Counted from the stretch's first letter, positions 7,285 to 15,813 are shown. The stretch: 17,855 bases of DNA from Alphaproteobacteria bacterium (GCA_020050695.1 JAGVKI010000294.1:1-17855), one strand, 5' to 3'. Notes: generated by a model from the sequence alone, not told the origin. Numbers and translations: made by a program.

Positions 7285-7360
7285 CCATTGCACGGCAACC
7301 CAGCTGGCCTTATCATAACAAGGCTTCGCTGAGTTTTACGCGATTATCAGGAGATTATTC

Positions 7361-7741
7361 ATGAAGCAAACCTATATCATATGGCTGCTGCTCGCAGCAT
7401 TCACGCTGGCACTGCCCGCCCCGGCAGAAGCAGCTTCAAAGCCGCGCAAAAACACCGGCACGATTGTCCAGCCTCCCGTGACCAAGGCTAAAAAAGCACC
7501 AGCTAAGGAAGCGCCTAAAGAAGAAATAGAGGATGCTACCCCTACTCCCGCCCCGGAAAAACCGGCCGCCACCACAAGTTCTAACCCCTATGAGTCATCA
7601 GTATGGAGTGCGGAAGATGTAAAAAAAATGTGCGCGCGCTCTGCTGGTGGGCCGCGAGCCTATAACAGCTGCGTTTCGCGCAACAGCGAGCGCCGTATTG
7701 GCCGTATCAAGCAACCTCTCGATAACAACCTGATCGAATAG
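7361..7741 (+). CDS. Small secreted protein of unknown function
   Basis: The 126-residue protein begins with a clear Sec signal peptide: MKQTY, a hydrophobic stretch, then PAPAEAA with probable cleavage near residue 25. The mature part starts with a long low-complexity linker rich in Lys, Pro and Ala (about 26-80). It ends in a compact segment with two cysteines, at MCARSAGG and YNSCVSRN (about residues 90-108), that could form a disulfide. A ribosome site, CAGGAG, precedes the ATG. It sits between the J-domain gene and cobS and stops 15 bases before cobS, so it is probably cotranscribed with cobS. I do not recognise the family. Confidence 0.75.
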   Translation: MKQTYIIWLLLAAFTLALPAPAEAASKPRKNTGTIVQPPVTKAKKAPAKEAPKEEIEDATPTPAPEKPAATTSSNPYESSVWSAEDVKKMCARSAGGPRAYNSCVSRNSERRIGRIKQPLDNNLIE

Positions 7742-7756
7742 ATAGAATGTAAAGCA

Positions 7757-8740
7757 ATGAGCAAGACCGCCGTAAAACCCGCTATTTCCAATGAGACCAT
7801 GACACTAGAAACCCCTGATAAATCTATCGCAACCGATAAGGTATTTGGTTTTAAATGGCATATGAATGTGCCTGCCTTTTCTGAAAAAACCGAATATGTG
7901 CCGGAAATCGATGCCGACTATCATTTCGAGCCCGATACCACGCGTGCGATCCTTGCTGGCTTTGCCCATAACCGCCGCGTTATTGTGCAGGGTTATCACG
8001 GCACCGGTAAATCCACCCATATCGAACAGGTGGCCGCACGCCTTAACTGGCCGTGCATCCGCGTGAACTTAGATAGCCATATCAGCCGTACTGACCTGGT
8101 GGGGCGCGATGTGATTACACTCAAAGAAGGTAAGCAGATCACCCAGTTCCAGGAAGGCATATTGCCGTGGTCGCTTTCGCGCCCGGTTGCGCTGGTGTTT
8201 GATGAATATGACGCAGGCCGCCCGGATGTGATGTTTGTGATCCAGCGCGTACTCGAAGCGCATGGCAAATTCACGCTGCTCGACCAGAACAAGGTGATCA
8301 GCCCGCATCCGTATTTCCGTCTGTTCGCTACGTCCAATACGGTAGGCCTTGGTGATGCTACTGGCCTGTATCATGGCACCCAGCCTATCAACCAGGGGCA
8401 GATGGATCGTTGGAACATTGTTGCCAACCTCAACTATCTCCCGCCGGAAGATGAACTGACCGTGGTGCTTTCCAAAGCCAAGGAAATGGGCAAGCATAAG
8501 GATAAACTCAAAAGCATGATCGCCATGGCAAACCTGACGCGTGAAGGCTTCATGAACGGCGACCTGTCCACCGTTATGTCACCGCGCACCGTAATCAACT
8601 GGGCAGAAAACACGCAGATTTTCAATGACGTGCATCTCGCATTTAAACTGACCTTCCTCAATAAATGCGACGAGAATGAAAAGCAGCTGCTGGCCGAATA
8701 CTACCAGCGCAGCTTTAACCACGACATACTGAACGGCTAG
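7757..8740 (+). CDS. cobS: Aerobic cobaltochelatase subunit CobS
   Basis: CobS is the MoxR-type AAA+ ATPase of the CobNST complex, which inserts cobalt into hydrogenobyrinate a,c-diamide in aerobic vitamin B12 synthesis. The 327-residue length fits. Walker A is GYHGTGKST (residues 79-87), Walker B is ALVFDEYDAG with Asp149 and Glu150, and the sensor region is FRLFATSNTVGLGD. The N-terminal KVFGFKWHMNVPAF and HISRTDLVGRD segments are those of alphaproteobacterial CobS. cobT follows after 27 bases. The catalytic large subunit gene cobN is not in the window. CobS/CobT could instead serve another chelatase, as MoxR/VWA pairs do elsewhere, but sequence similarity favours CobS proper. Confidence 0.93.
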   Translation: MSKTAVKPAISNETMTLETPDKSIATDKVFGFKWHMNVPAFSEKTEYVPEIDADYHFEPDTTRAILAGFAHNRRVIVQGYHGTGKSTHIEQVAARLNWPCIRVNLDSHISRTDLVGRDVITLKEGKQITQFQEGILPWSLSRPVALVFDEYDAGRPDVMFVIQRVLEAHGKFTLLDQNKVISPHPYFRLFATSNTVGLGDATGLYHGTQPINQGQMDRWNIVANLNYLPPEDELTVVLSKAKEMGKHKDKLKSMIAMANLTREGFMNGDLSTVMSPRTVINWAENTQIFNDVHLAFKLTFLNKCDENEKQLLAEYYQRSFNHDILNG

Positions 8741-8767
8741 CCCCCGAATATAATGGGATATGATTAA

Positions 8768-10591
8768 TTGGTACATCTAGCCGAAGATAAGGAACTAGCC
8801 CACTTCAAGCAGGTGCTTGCAGCCACCACACGTGCGCTTGCCGCAAAGCGCGGCATGACTGTGGGGTTTGATGATGCACCGGCTGATGAAGGCGGTATAA
8901 CGCTCGCCTCAATTGCGGAGATGCCTTCCAATGAAGGTAAATCAGCCATACGCGGCGCGGCTGACCATGCGGCATTATCCATGCGCTACCACAATCCTGT
9001 GCTCCACCAGGAGAACCGTCCTACCGGGCAGGTTGCAGGAGCGGCATTTGATATACTTGAAGGCATACGCCTGGAGACCATTGGCAGCAGCGATCTTGCG
9101 GGCGTGCAATATAATCTCTATCGCCGCTTTGAACTGAGTGCCATGCAAAAAGGCCTGAACACAGGCGTGCTACCGCTTGCTGACGGGCTGGAGGTTGCAG
9201 CACGGCGATATATCCAGCAGATGCCTATCCCAGGTTTCCTTACGGCGGTACTTGAAAGCCCCGACCCAAAGCTGAAAGCCATCCTGCCGCTGCTAGATAA
9301 ACTGCGTGAACGCACCCATGACCAGCAGGCATTCGCAGAATTATCACTGGAAGTAATCGACAGGCTGTCACAGGCTACCGGGCCATTAGAGCAGGATGAA
9401 AACGGCAGCCCGCAATCGCGCGGTGCTGAAAAAGAACTCTCCCCAGATACATTGGAAGATGCTGAGACCGATATGGTCACTGCCGGTGAAGGCGAAGAGA
9501 AAGATGGTGTTAAAGCCATGCAGAGCAAAGTAATGCCCGGCAGCATGAGCACCGAGGAAGCGCAGCCCAAGAAAGGCGAAGATGCACAGTTTGACCGTTC
9601 GTCACCTTACCCGTTCAATCAGTTCGTAGAGCCAGACCCGGAACATTACCACGCGTATAACACGCAGTTTGACGAGGTTGTATCCGCATCAGCGCTGGCG
9701 CCGCCAGCAGAACTCGATACGCTTCGCCAGCAGCTTGACCAGAAATTATCGCAGTTCCAGAGCGTCACCTCACGCCTTGCAAGCAAACTGCAGCGCCTGC
9801 TGATGGCACGTCAGGCACGCCAATGGATATTCGATCAGGACGACGGCATGATTGATAGCCGCAAATTATCGCGCATCATCATTCACCCGGAAGAAGAACG
9901 CATTTATAAGCGCGAACGCGATACGGACTTCAGGGATACGGTGGTTACACTGCTGATTGATAACTCTGGCTCCATGCGCGGCAGGCCTATTACCATTGCG
10001 GCCTTGAGCGCCGACATCATCAGCCGCACGCTGGAACGCTGCGGTGTGAAGGTGGAAATTCTGGGCTTTACCACGCGTGAGTGGAAAGGCGGCAACCTCT
10101 ATAAATTATGGATCAAAAATGGCCGCCCCAATAACGCCGGGCGCCTGAATGACCTGCGTCATATCATTTACAAGTCAGCCGATGCCAGCTGGCGCAAAGC
10201 GCGCAAAAACCTGGGGCTTATGCTCAAAGACGGCATACTTAAGGAAAATATCGATGGGGAAGCCATTACCTGGGCGTATGAACGCTTGCTGGCGCGCCCA
10301 GAGCAACGCCGTATCTTAATGGTGATTTCCGATGGCGCTCCGGTAGATGACAGCACATTGTCCGTCAATGGCGGGAGCTATCTGGATACGCATCTGCGCG
10401 AGGTCATCAAACGGATTGAATCTGGTAATGCCGTTGAACTGCTGGCAATTGGCATTGGCCATGACGTAACACGCTACTATCAGCGTGCAGTTACCATTTC
10501 GGAAATCGATAAGCTGGGCGAAACCATGACAGAGCAGCTCACCGCTTTATTCAGCGAGCCTAATGCAACACACAGACGTAGGAAAAGCTAA
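8768..10591 (+). CDS. cobT: Cobaltochelatase subunit CobT (TTG start)
   Basis: CobT partners CobS as a hexameric chaperone ring for CobN. The 607 residues comprise an N-terminal helical domain (about 1-215), an acidic low-complexity linker (about 215-275) and a C-terminal von Willebrand A domain. Its MIDAS metal site is visible: DNSGS at 398-402, Thr501 in EAITWA and Asp522 in VISDGAP. The start must be the TTG at 8768. An in-frame TAA lies immediately before it (8765-8767), the nearby ATG at 8760 is in another frame and soon stops, and the conserved [17 protein letters not shown] segment begins only nine residues in. GGGA at 8755-8758 is the ribosome site. Its stop codon touches that of rpmB. 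Confidence 0.92.
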   Translation: MVHLAEDKELAHFKQVLAATTRALAAKRGMTVGFDDAPADEGGITLASIAEMPSNEGKSAIRGAADHAALSMRYHNPVLHQENRPTGQVAGAAFDILEGIRLETIGSSDLAGVQYNLYRRFELSAMQKGLNTGVLPLADGLEVAARRYIQQMPIPGFLTAVLESPDPKLKAILPLLDKLRERTHDQQAFAELSLEVIDRLSQATGPLEQDENGSPQSRGAEKELSPDTLEDAETDMVTAGEGEEKDGVKAMQSKVMPGSMSTEEAQPKKGEDAQFDRSSPYPFNQFVEPDPEHYHAYNTQFDEVVSASALAPPAELDTLRQQLDQKLSQFQSVTSRLASKLQRLLMARQARQWIFDQDDGMIDSRKLSRIIIHPEEERIYKRERDTDFRDTVVTLLIDNSGSMRGRPITIAALSADIISRTLERCGVKVEILGFTTREWKGGNLYKLWIKNGRPNNAGRLNDLRHIIYKSADASWRKARKNLGLMLKDGILKENIDGEAITWAYERLLARPEQRRILMVISDGAPVDDSTLSVNGGSYLDTHLREVIKRIESGNAVELLAIGIGHDVTRYYQRAVTISEIDKLGETMTEQLTALFSEPNATHRRRKS

Positions 10592-10891
10592 TTAAGCAGC
10601 TGCTGCTTTGCTAGCAAGCTTGCGCTTCAGCTGGCGCTTCAGCTTACCACCTTCAGCGGTAAGTTTGCGCTCAGAATGCTTCAGAAGATATGAATCCAGA
10701 CCACCGTTATGTTCGATGCTACGCAGGGTAGCCGCGGTAACGCGCAGGGAAACGGTCACACCGAGTATTTCGCTCATGAGCGATACATGCTGCAGGTTTG
10801 GCAGGAAACGGGTACGGGTTTTGTGGTTCGAGTGCGAAACATTGTTACCAGATTGCGAACCAACACCAGTTAATGAGCAGCGGCGAGCCAT
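10592..10891 (-). CDS. rpmB: 50S ribosomal protein L28
   Basis: The 99-residue basic protein begins MARRCSLTGVGSQSGNNVSHSNHKTRTRFLPNL, the L28 signature (broken here only as family pattern: RRC, TGxG, GNNVSHSNxKTxRRFxPNL). It continues with the segment LRVTAATLRSIEHNGGLDSYL typical of alphaproteobacterial L28. L28 binds 23S rRNA near the E site of the large subunit. The ATG follows AAGGAA on the minus strand. The stop codon directly abuts the cobT stop, so the two genes are convergent with no spacer. A good promoter lies upstream at 10957-10985. Confidence 0.97.
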   Translation of the reverse strand: MARRCSLTGVGSQSGNNVSHSNHKTRTRFLPNLQHVSLMSEILGVTVSLRVTAATLRSIEHNGGLDSYLLKHSERKLTAEGGKLKRQLKRKLASKAAAA

Positions 10892-10956
10892 GAGTATATT
10901 CCTTATCTTCTGCTATGCCCCCGGCCTTCCGGTGGCTTTGTATTTTAAAGTGTGAG

Positions 10957-10985
10957 TTTTTATGCGGTTTACGGCCTTAAGTCAA
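10957..10985 (-). promoter_or_regulatory. Promoter of rpmB
   Basis: On the minus strand TTGACT (10980-10985) and TAAAAA (10957-10962) are separated by exactly 17 bases, 65 bases before the rpmB start. The -35 box is near consensus and the -10 box is moderate. The 190 bases between rpmB and the MarR gene otherwise hold only short hairpins, such as CCGGCCTTCCGG at 10921-10932. Confidence 0.5.
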
Positions 10986-11081
10986 GGGTTTTTTGACACG
11001 TAAAACAGGCCAATCAAGCAACTGGAATAAAAGGGAATTATTTTAGTTCTGCAAGGCCAAAATGCAGGCCACCACCAGTTT

Positions 11082-11540
11082 TTACTTAATCTTGTAAATA
11101 TTGTTGATGTAACCGGTCCAGAAGGTTTCCAGCTGCGAGAGCGTTTTATTGATGGCGCGAAGCTCGGCTTCATCCATCTCGCGCGACAGCATTTCAACAT
11201 TACGCTGGTACAGTTCATCAATCCGCTGGCATATCTGCAGCCCTTTTTCCGAGAGCTTAATGCGGGTCGAGCGCTTATCGTGCGGCGCGCGTTCCTGCGT
11301 CAGATAGCCGTTTTCCACCAGTTTCTTCACGTTGTAAGAAACGTTGGACCCCAGGTAATACCCACGGTTGGTGAGTTCACCGATGGTCAGCTGCTCAGAA
11401 CTGATGTTATACAGAATAAGTGTCTGGACGTTGTTGATGTCGTCCATTTTCATACGGTCGAGTTCGGCCTTGATTACGTCAAGGAAGTGACGGTGCAGGC
11501 GTTCAATAAGAACAATCGATTCAGTGTAAACTTCTTTCAA
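11082..11540 (-). CDS. MarR-family winged-helix regulator, LdtR-like (TTG start)
   Basis: The 152-residue protein has a winged helix at about residues 45-105: LTIGELTNRG, then YYLGSNVSYNVKKLVENG as recognition helix, and a wing with DKRSTRIKLSEKG. Helical dimerisation segments flank it. The RGYYLGSNVSYN segment is, from memory, characteristic of the alphaproteobacterial LdtR group, which in Liberibacter controls L,D-transpeptidase and stress genes. The start is a TTG at 11538-11540 with GGGG seven bases upstream. The ATG at 11550-11552 is out of frame, and a stop lies further up in the right frame. An eight-base inverted repeat spans the start region. It lies downstream of the histidine kinase gene on the same strand, about 100 bases away. 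Confidence 0.82.
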   Translation of the reverse strand: MKEVYTESIVLIERLHRHFLDVIKAELDRMKMDDINNVQTLILYNISSEQLTIGELTNRGYYLGSNVSYNVKKLVENGYLTQERAPHDKRSTRIKLSEKGLQICQRIDELYQRNVEMLSREMDEAELRAINKTLSQLETFWTGYINNIYKIK

Positions 11541-11577
11541 GGGAAAGCCCCATTTATAGTTATATATTTAAGTTTAC
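11526..11577. promoter_or_regulatory. Inverted repeat around the MarR start: operator or mRNA structure
   Basis: GTAAACTT (11526-11533) and AAGTTTAC (11570-11577) are perfect eight-base inverted copies, 36 bases apart. On the minus strand they enclose an AT-rich stretch, the GGGG ribosome site and the TTG start. They may be two half-sites for the regulator itself, or pair in the mRNA and affect initiation. Confidence 0.35.
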
Positions 11578-11641
11578 TTTAGTCCCGAATTGTTAAAATT
11601 TTCTTTAAATACAATAAAAAACGCAATTTTGGGATAAAGAC

Positions 11642-13168
11642 CTAGTCGTTAGGGGTATATTCGACACCTACAGGCGGTACGGCAGGGAATGTCAGTATTA
11701 CATTGGTGCCCCGCCCCAGTTCGCTTTCAATGGCCACATCCCCATGATGCAGTTCCATGAGCTTTTTGGTCAGTGGCAGGCCAAGGCCCGTGCCCTCATA
11801 TTTACGGTTCAGGCCGCTATCGACCTGGCCAAAGCGCTGGAAGGCCTTTTCAATATCATCCTGCCCCATGCCAATACCGGTATCTTTAATGCTGATGATA
11901 AAGTTACTGGTTCCCGATTCCGTTTCCTGCAAGCGCACTGAAATATGCATGCTACCGCCCTCTTCCGTAAATTTAACGGCATTGGAGAGTACATTAAGAA
12001 TGATCTGTATAAGGCGTAGGCGGTCAGCCACCAGCGGCGGCAGCATTTTAGGAATATCCGTGGTAATCTCGATTTTACTTTTGGCAGCACGTTCAGCGAC
12101 AATGGTGATGGATTTATTGATCGCCTTGCCAACATGCACTTCTTCATAGTTAAGCGTGAGCTTGCCTGCTTCTGCTTTCGACAGATCGAGAATGTCGTTG
12201 ATAATATCCAGCAGGTGCGAGCCCGATTCGTTGATGTCGCGGGAGTATTCCAGATACTTTTGGTCACCCATAGGGCCAAACAGCTGGTTCATCAGGATAG
12301 ACGAGAACCCAATGATGGCATTGAGCGGTGTGCGTAGTTCATGACTGATATTGGCAAGGAAGTGCGACTTGGCGCGGTTAGCGCTTTCTGCGAGTTCTTT
12401 TGCTTTTTCCAGTTCGGTATTCTGGGCTTTGAGCTGATGATCACGCGCATCGATTTCCGATAACATGTCATTGAATGAGCGGGTCAGGATAACCAGTTCA
12501 TTATTATATTCACGCTCAGCATCTCCGTCATAGGCAGCACGGATACTGTAATCTTTGCGGATTGAAACCTGCCGTGCCGTATCCGCAAGGTTAAGTATCG
12601 GGCGCGAGATGGTGCGCTGAAACAGCGTGGCCATGAGATAAGAAATCCCAAGCACCGCAATGACTACAGCCAGCGCAATGCGTGTCTGTTTTTCGATATA
12701 GCTGGTAATCTGCTCTAGCGTGGATTCAATATAGATCGAGCCAATTTTATCCTGCATTTTGACAATCGGCTTCATCACTTCGATATGCTTTTTACCGATA
12801 ACCGCACGCTCGGTCAGATCGGACGGACAGGAAGATGAGCGGGCTTTTTCCGACTGCTTGTTGTTATAACTGGCAAAGAGCATACCCATCTGGTTATAGA
12901 GGCACGCCTGGCTAATGGTCTGCTGCACGCTAAATACGTTGAGGTTGCTTTCGGCGAGTTTGTCATCATTAAAGAGCAGCGCTGCCGTATTGCGGTCGCC
13001 CACGATAGAGGCGGAAATATCAAGGTCACGAAGAATGGTGGCACGCAGGTTGTAAACACCGATAATCGAGATAGCCAGCGTGGTCAGCAGCACGGATACG
13101 CCGCTAATAGCCATAATAATGTAGGTCAGACGCTGCTTGATCGAAGTATTTTTCAACGGGAGCAACAT
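11642..13168 (-). CDS. Membrane sensor histidine kinase with CHASE8-like sensor
   Basis: The 508-residue protein has a first membrane segment at about 13-37, a periplasmic domain at about 45-160, a second membrane segment at about 164-183 and a HAMP linker at about 184-238. A short coiled coil follows, then HisKA with phospho-acceptor His276 (FLANISHELRTPLNAIIGF). The ATPase domain has an N box at 392-396, DTGIG at 429-433 and GTGLGL at 459-464. The periplasmic part (VGDRNTAALLFND, then ACLYNQMGMLFASY, and a later SCP) matches the CHASE8 pattern seen in the diguanylate cyclase YfiN/TpbB. It carries Cys89 and Cys114. It has no receiver domain, and no response regulator gene is in the window. 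It is the third gene after the TonB receptor and YfiR genes, ten bases past yfiR, with AGGGA as its ribosome site. Confidence 0.92.
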   Translation of the reverse strand: MLLPLKNTSIKQRLTYIIMAISGVSVLLTTLAISIIGVYNLRATILRDLDISASIVGDRNTAALLFNDDKLAESNLNVFSVQQTISQACLYNQMGMLFASYNNKQSEKARSSSCPSDLTERAVIGKKHIEVMKPIVKMQDKIGSIYIESTLEQITSYIEKQTRIALAVVIAVLGISYLMATLFQRTISRPILNLADTARQVSIRKDYSIRAAYDGDAEREYNNELVILTRSFNDMLSEIDARDHQLKAQNTELEKAKELAESANRAKSHFLANISHELRTPLNAIIGFSSILMNQLFGPMGDQKYLEYSRDINESGSHLLDIINDILDLSKAEAGKLTLNYEEVHVGKAINKSITIVAERAAKSKIEITTDIPKMLPPLVADRLRLIQIILNVLSNAVKFTEEGGSMHISVRLQETESGTSNFIISIKDTGIGMGQDDIEKAFQRFGQVDSGLNRKYEGTGLGLPLTKKLMELHHGDVAIESELGRGTNVILTFPAVPPVGVEYTPND

Positions 13169-13178
13169 CAGTGGTTCC

Positions 13179-13730
13179 CTATTTATCGATTACTTTGAGG
13201 GCAATCTCCAGGAGTTGGGCATCTACCCGCAGGCCTGAGGCTGAGACTGCCTTGGTATTGACAGCTATCTTTATCTTATTGTCGTTCACGACAAAGCCGA
13301 TCATACCGCCTTGTTCCACAAAATTATCACTATCGCTTACCAAAAGCACAGGATGTGATTTAAGATCAGCCAGTATCTGTGAAAGCTTACCTGATTCAGA
13401 ACTGCTGATAAAAACGATGTGGCAATGTCCCGCGGCTGACTTGGCGCCAGATTCCGACAGGAGGTTTAGTTTTAGCTTGTCGGTAGACGCAGCTTTAAAT
13501 ACCTTTGCGGCACTTGCCAGGTCATCATCGCCAAGTGTGCAAATATCAATACTTGAAAGCTTGCCTACCGCTTTATCCCCTGGCCATTCTACGAACTTCA
13601 CGAAGTTGTAGATAAAGGCCCCCTTTACCAGGCTTTCTTTTCCTTCAGCCGCAAAAGCAGCGGGACAAGAAAGGACGAGTAGTGGCAACAAAAGTTGCAG
13701 TAGATAAACTCGGTAGCGCGCATTCTTCAC
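13179..13730 (-). CDS. YfiR/DUF4154 family periplasmic protein (GTG start)
   Basis: The 183-residue protein has a signal peptide (about 1-28, ending AAFA). A mature domain follows with the DUF4154 hallmarks: KGAFIYNFVKFVEWP at 36-50, an ICTLG strand, CHIVFIS at about 103, GGMIGFVVND at 131-140 and the C-terminal SGLRVDAQLLEIALKV. YfiR in Pseudomonas is a periplasmic, redox-sensitive inhibitor that binds the sensor region of the diguanylate cyclase YfiN. Cys64 and Cys103 are 39 residues apart, which from memory matches one YfiR disulfide (71-110). The second pair of YfiR is absent. The start is GTG at 13728-13730, three bases after the receptor stop, using GGAAG inside the receptor gene. The context implies it acts on the adjacent kinase. 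Confidence 0.9.
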   Translation of the reverse strand: MKNARYRVYLLQLLLPLLVLSCPAAFAAEGKESLVKGAFIYNFVKFVEWPGDKAVGKLSSIDICTLGDDDLASAAKVFKAASTDKLKLNLLSESGAKSAAGHCHIVFISSSESGKLSQILADLKSHPVLLVSDSDNFVEQGGMIGFVVNDNKIKIAVNTKAVSASGLRVDAQLLEIALKVIDK

Positions 13731-13733
13731 AAA

Positions 13734-15749
13734 TTAAAACTTCCAGGTAACATTGGCGTAGACGCTACGGGGAACCTGGGAATCGGATTGATACAAGAAG
13801 CCGGCAAATTCAGGATGTGCAGGATCCAGTAAATTTTGCCCTACAAGTGATACTTCAATTCCATCAATTGGCTTCCACGCAAGCCTGCTATCGAGGCGGT
13901 AGTAGCTATCAACGGATAATCCGCTCGATAAGCTCTTAGCACCAAGAGGCCCCACATAATACAACGCCGTATTAAACTCAAGATTATACGGTAATTGGAA
14001 CGAAGAGCGCACATTGAACTGTTGTTTCGGCGCTTTGTTGGCAAAAGACAAGCCAAATGGATCGGCCTGGTCAAACTTGAGATTCAGATACGTATAGCCC
14101 GCAGCAAGTTCAGCATAGGATGTAGGATTCCATTTTGCGGAAAGCTCCAAGCCATATGAAGTTGCCGTTCCTACATTCACAGGCACCGCAGTGACCAAAG
14201 CATAGCTACCCAGTACAGGCGATGAGCCAAATACGGTAGGGCCCGATGCACCCAGAGTCAGTTCAGTGTAGTCATTATAGAAGGTAGAGACGTCGAGCGA
14301 GATGTTTTCAGCAGGCTGTACACGGTAGCCCAATTCATACGCAACCAATTCTTCAGAGCCACTCGATGGCGAACCTATACGGCCTGCGAAGGTGCTTACG
14401 CCAACAGGCTGCGCAATAAGCTGCAGGCTGTCTGCTGTAATATCCGGGATATGTACGGCACGCGAAATAGAAGCCCATACCGTTTGCTTATCATCTGGTA
14501 ACCAGGAGATACGAGCGCTTGGCTGGTATTCAAAGCCAGTGAAGTCGTTACGTTCAAACTTTGAACCGAGCGTCAGGAATACATCTTTCGGATTAAGCGT
14601 GATTTTATCCTGAACGAATGCGCTAAAGGTGCTCTTCTTTTGATCCTGCGGAGTCCATAACAACCAGGAATTCCCCTTGGTATCCGTTCGCACTAAGCGG
14701 TAAGCGCCACCCCAAACGATTTCCTGCCCCTGTAATTCCGTCCATACATGTTGCGCATCTATATCGAAGGTATCTATATCTGACTGGAATATCATGTTAT
14801 CGCGTTTTGCATTGTCATAAAACATCTGCAAAGTAACATTCGAGGTTTCAGAATACTGATGATTCCAGCGACCAAGTATGTTTGCGCCACTATTGGTCTC
14901 GCGGTCAGGCGCCACGGTATAGGTATTTGTCTGAATCGGAAGCCTGGATAGATAGTTTTCGCTAGCGCGGTATACATCCCCTTGCAGAGTGAATGTTTCA
15001 GTGTCACCAGACTTCCAGTCGCTGCGGAAACCAGCCTGAGATTTATTCCATTCATCACGCGTGCCTGTTTCCGTTAGCGTACGGAATTCATCGCGGTCGC
15101 TATGCTTCGCATATATACGTGCATGAGCATTCTCGCCAATTTTAGCGCCATATCGGACATCTGTAAGTGATTTATCCAGGTTGCCCACAGTCTGCGATAC
15201 ATACCCGCCAGTGGTATCTGCTGCGTTCTTAGTAATAATATTGATTACACCGTTTACAGCGTTTGCGCCCCAAAGCGTAGCGCCCGGACCGCGAATAACC
15301 TCGATACGCTCAATATCGCGTAGCGGCGTGTCCTGAACATCCCAGAATACGCCGGAGAATAATGGAGAATAAACGGTGCGACCATCCATAAGCACCAACA
15401 GCTTGTTGGCAAACTGGTCACTGGATCCGCGTGCGCTGATAGCCCACCCATGTGAGTTAGACTGCGCGACATTAAGGCCCGGCACCATACGAAGCAGCTC
15501 TGGTATAGAGGTCATGCCGCTACGTTGAATATCGTCCTGCGTGATAACATAAATAGCCGCAGCTGCTTCACTTGCCTTCTCAGATTTTTTGGATACTGAG
15601 GTCACCTCAATATTGGAGAGCTGCTCCAACGAGAGGTTAAGTAATTCTTTTGCCTCCAGATCACCATTGGCCATTGCGGGAGTGGCGGCAATCGCCAATA
15701 TTCCCACACTTAAAATGGTGCTGATGTATAATTTCGATAATTGAGCCAT
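13734..15749 (-). CDS. TonB-dependent outer-membrane receptor
   Basis: I start at the ATG at 15747-15749 (671 residues), because a GGGGGAAGAG ribosome site sits just upstream. A 13-codon longer frame from 15788 has no such support. A signal peptide (about 1-27, ending PAMA) is followed by LSLEQLSNIEVTSVSKK, a possible TonB box. Next is a plug domain (about 50-165) with DDIQRSGMTSIPELLRMVPG, LVLMDGRTVYSP and IERIEVIRGPGATLWGANAVNGVINIIT. The remainder alternates aromatic strands of a 22-strand barrel and ends in a terminal Phe (YANVTWKF), as outer-membrane proteins do. Substrate cannot be told. Its tight linkage to yfiR and the kinase suggests that ligand uptake or occupancy is coupled to signalling, rather than simple nutrient import. 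Confidence 0.93.
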   Translation of the reverse strand: MAQLSKLYISTILSVGILAIAATPAMANGDLEAKELLNLSLEQLSNIEVTSVSKKSEKASEAAAAIYVITQDDIQRSGMTSIPELLRMVPGLNVAQSNSHGWAISARGSSDQFANKLLVLMDGRTVYSPLFSGVFWDVQDTPLRDIERIEVIRGPGATLWGANAVNGVINIITKNAADTTGGYVSQTVGNLDKSLTDVRYGAKIGENAHARIYAKHSDRDEFRTLTETGTRDEWNKSQAGFRSDWKSGDTETFTLQGDVYRASENYLSRLPIQTNTYTVAPDRETNSGANILGRWNHQYSETSNVTLQMFYDNAKRDNMIFQSDIDTFDIDAQHVWTELQGQEIVWGGAYRLVRTDTKGNSWLLWTPQDQKKSTFSAFVQDKITLNPKDVFLTLGSKFERNDFTGFEYQPSARISWLPDDKQTVWASISRAVHIPDITADSLQLIAQPVGVSTFAGRIGSPSSGSEELVAYELGYRVQPAENISLDVSTFYNDYTELTLGASGPTVFGSSPVLGSYALVTAVPVNVGTATSYGLELSAKWNPTSYAELAAGYTYLNLKFDQADPFGLSFANKAPKQQFNVRSSFQLPYNLEFNTALYYVGPLGAKSLSSGLSVDSYYRLDSRLAWKPIDGIEVSLVGQNLLDPAHPEFAGFLYQSDSQVPRSVYANVTWKF

Positions 15750-15813
15750 TGCTCTTCCCCCTGATTTTTTTCGGAAGCTAGCAAACAAAGGTTAACAAAA
15801 GATGATGAAAGCA

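Noticed and set aside
7307-7324. GCCTT/AAGGC hairpin after the J-domain gene
   Set aside because: Short stem with an eight-base loop and no T-run, so it is too weak to call a terminator.
10600-10650. Repeated GCGCTTCAGC words near the rpmB end
   Set aside because: They are explained by the Lys/Arg/Leu-rich coding repeats of the L28 tail (KLKRQLKRKL).
11809-12279. Second minus-strand frame inside the histidine kinase gene
   Set aside because: It is a shadow frame of the kinase catalytic region and has no motif of its own.
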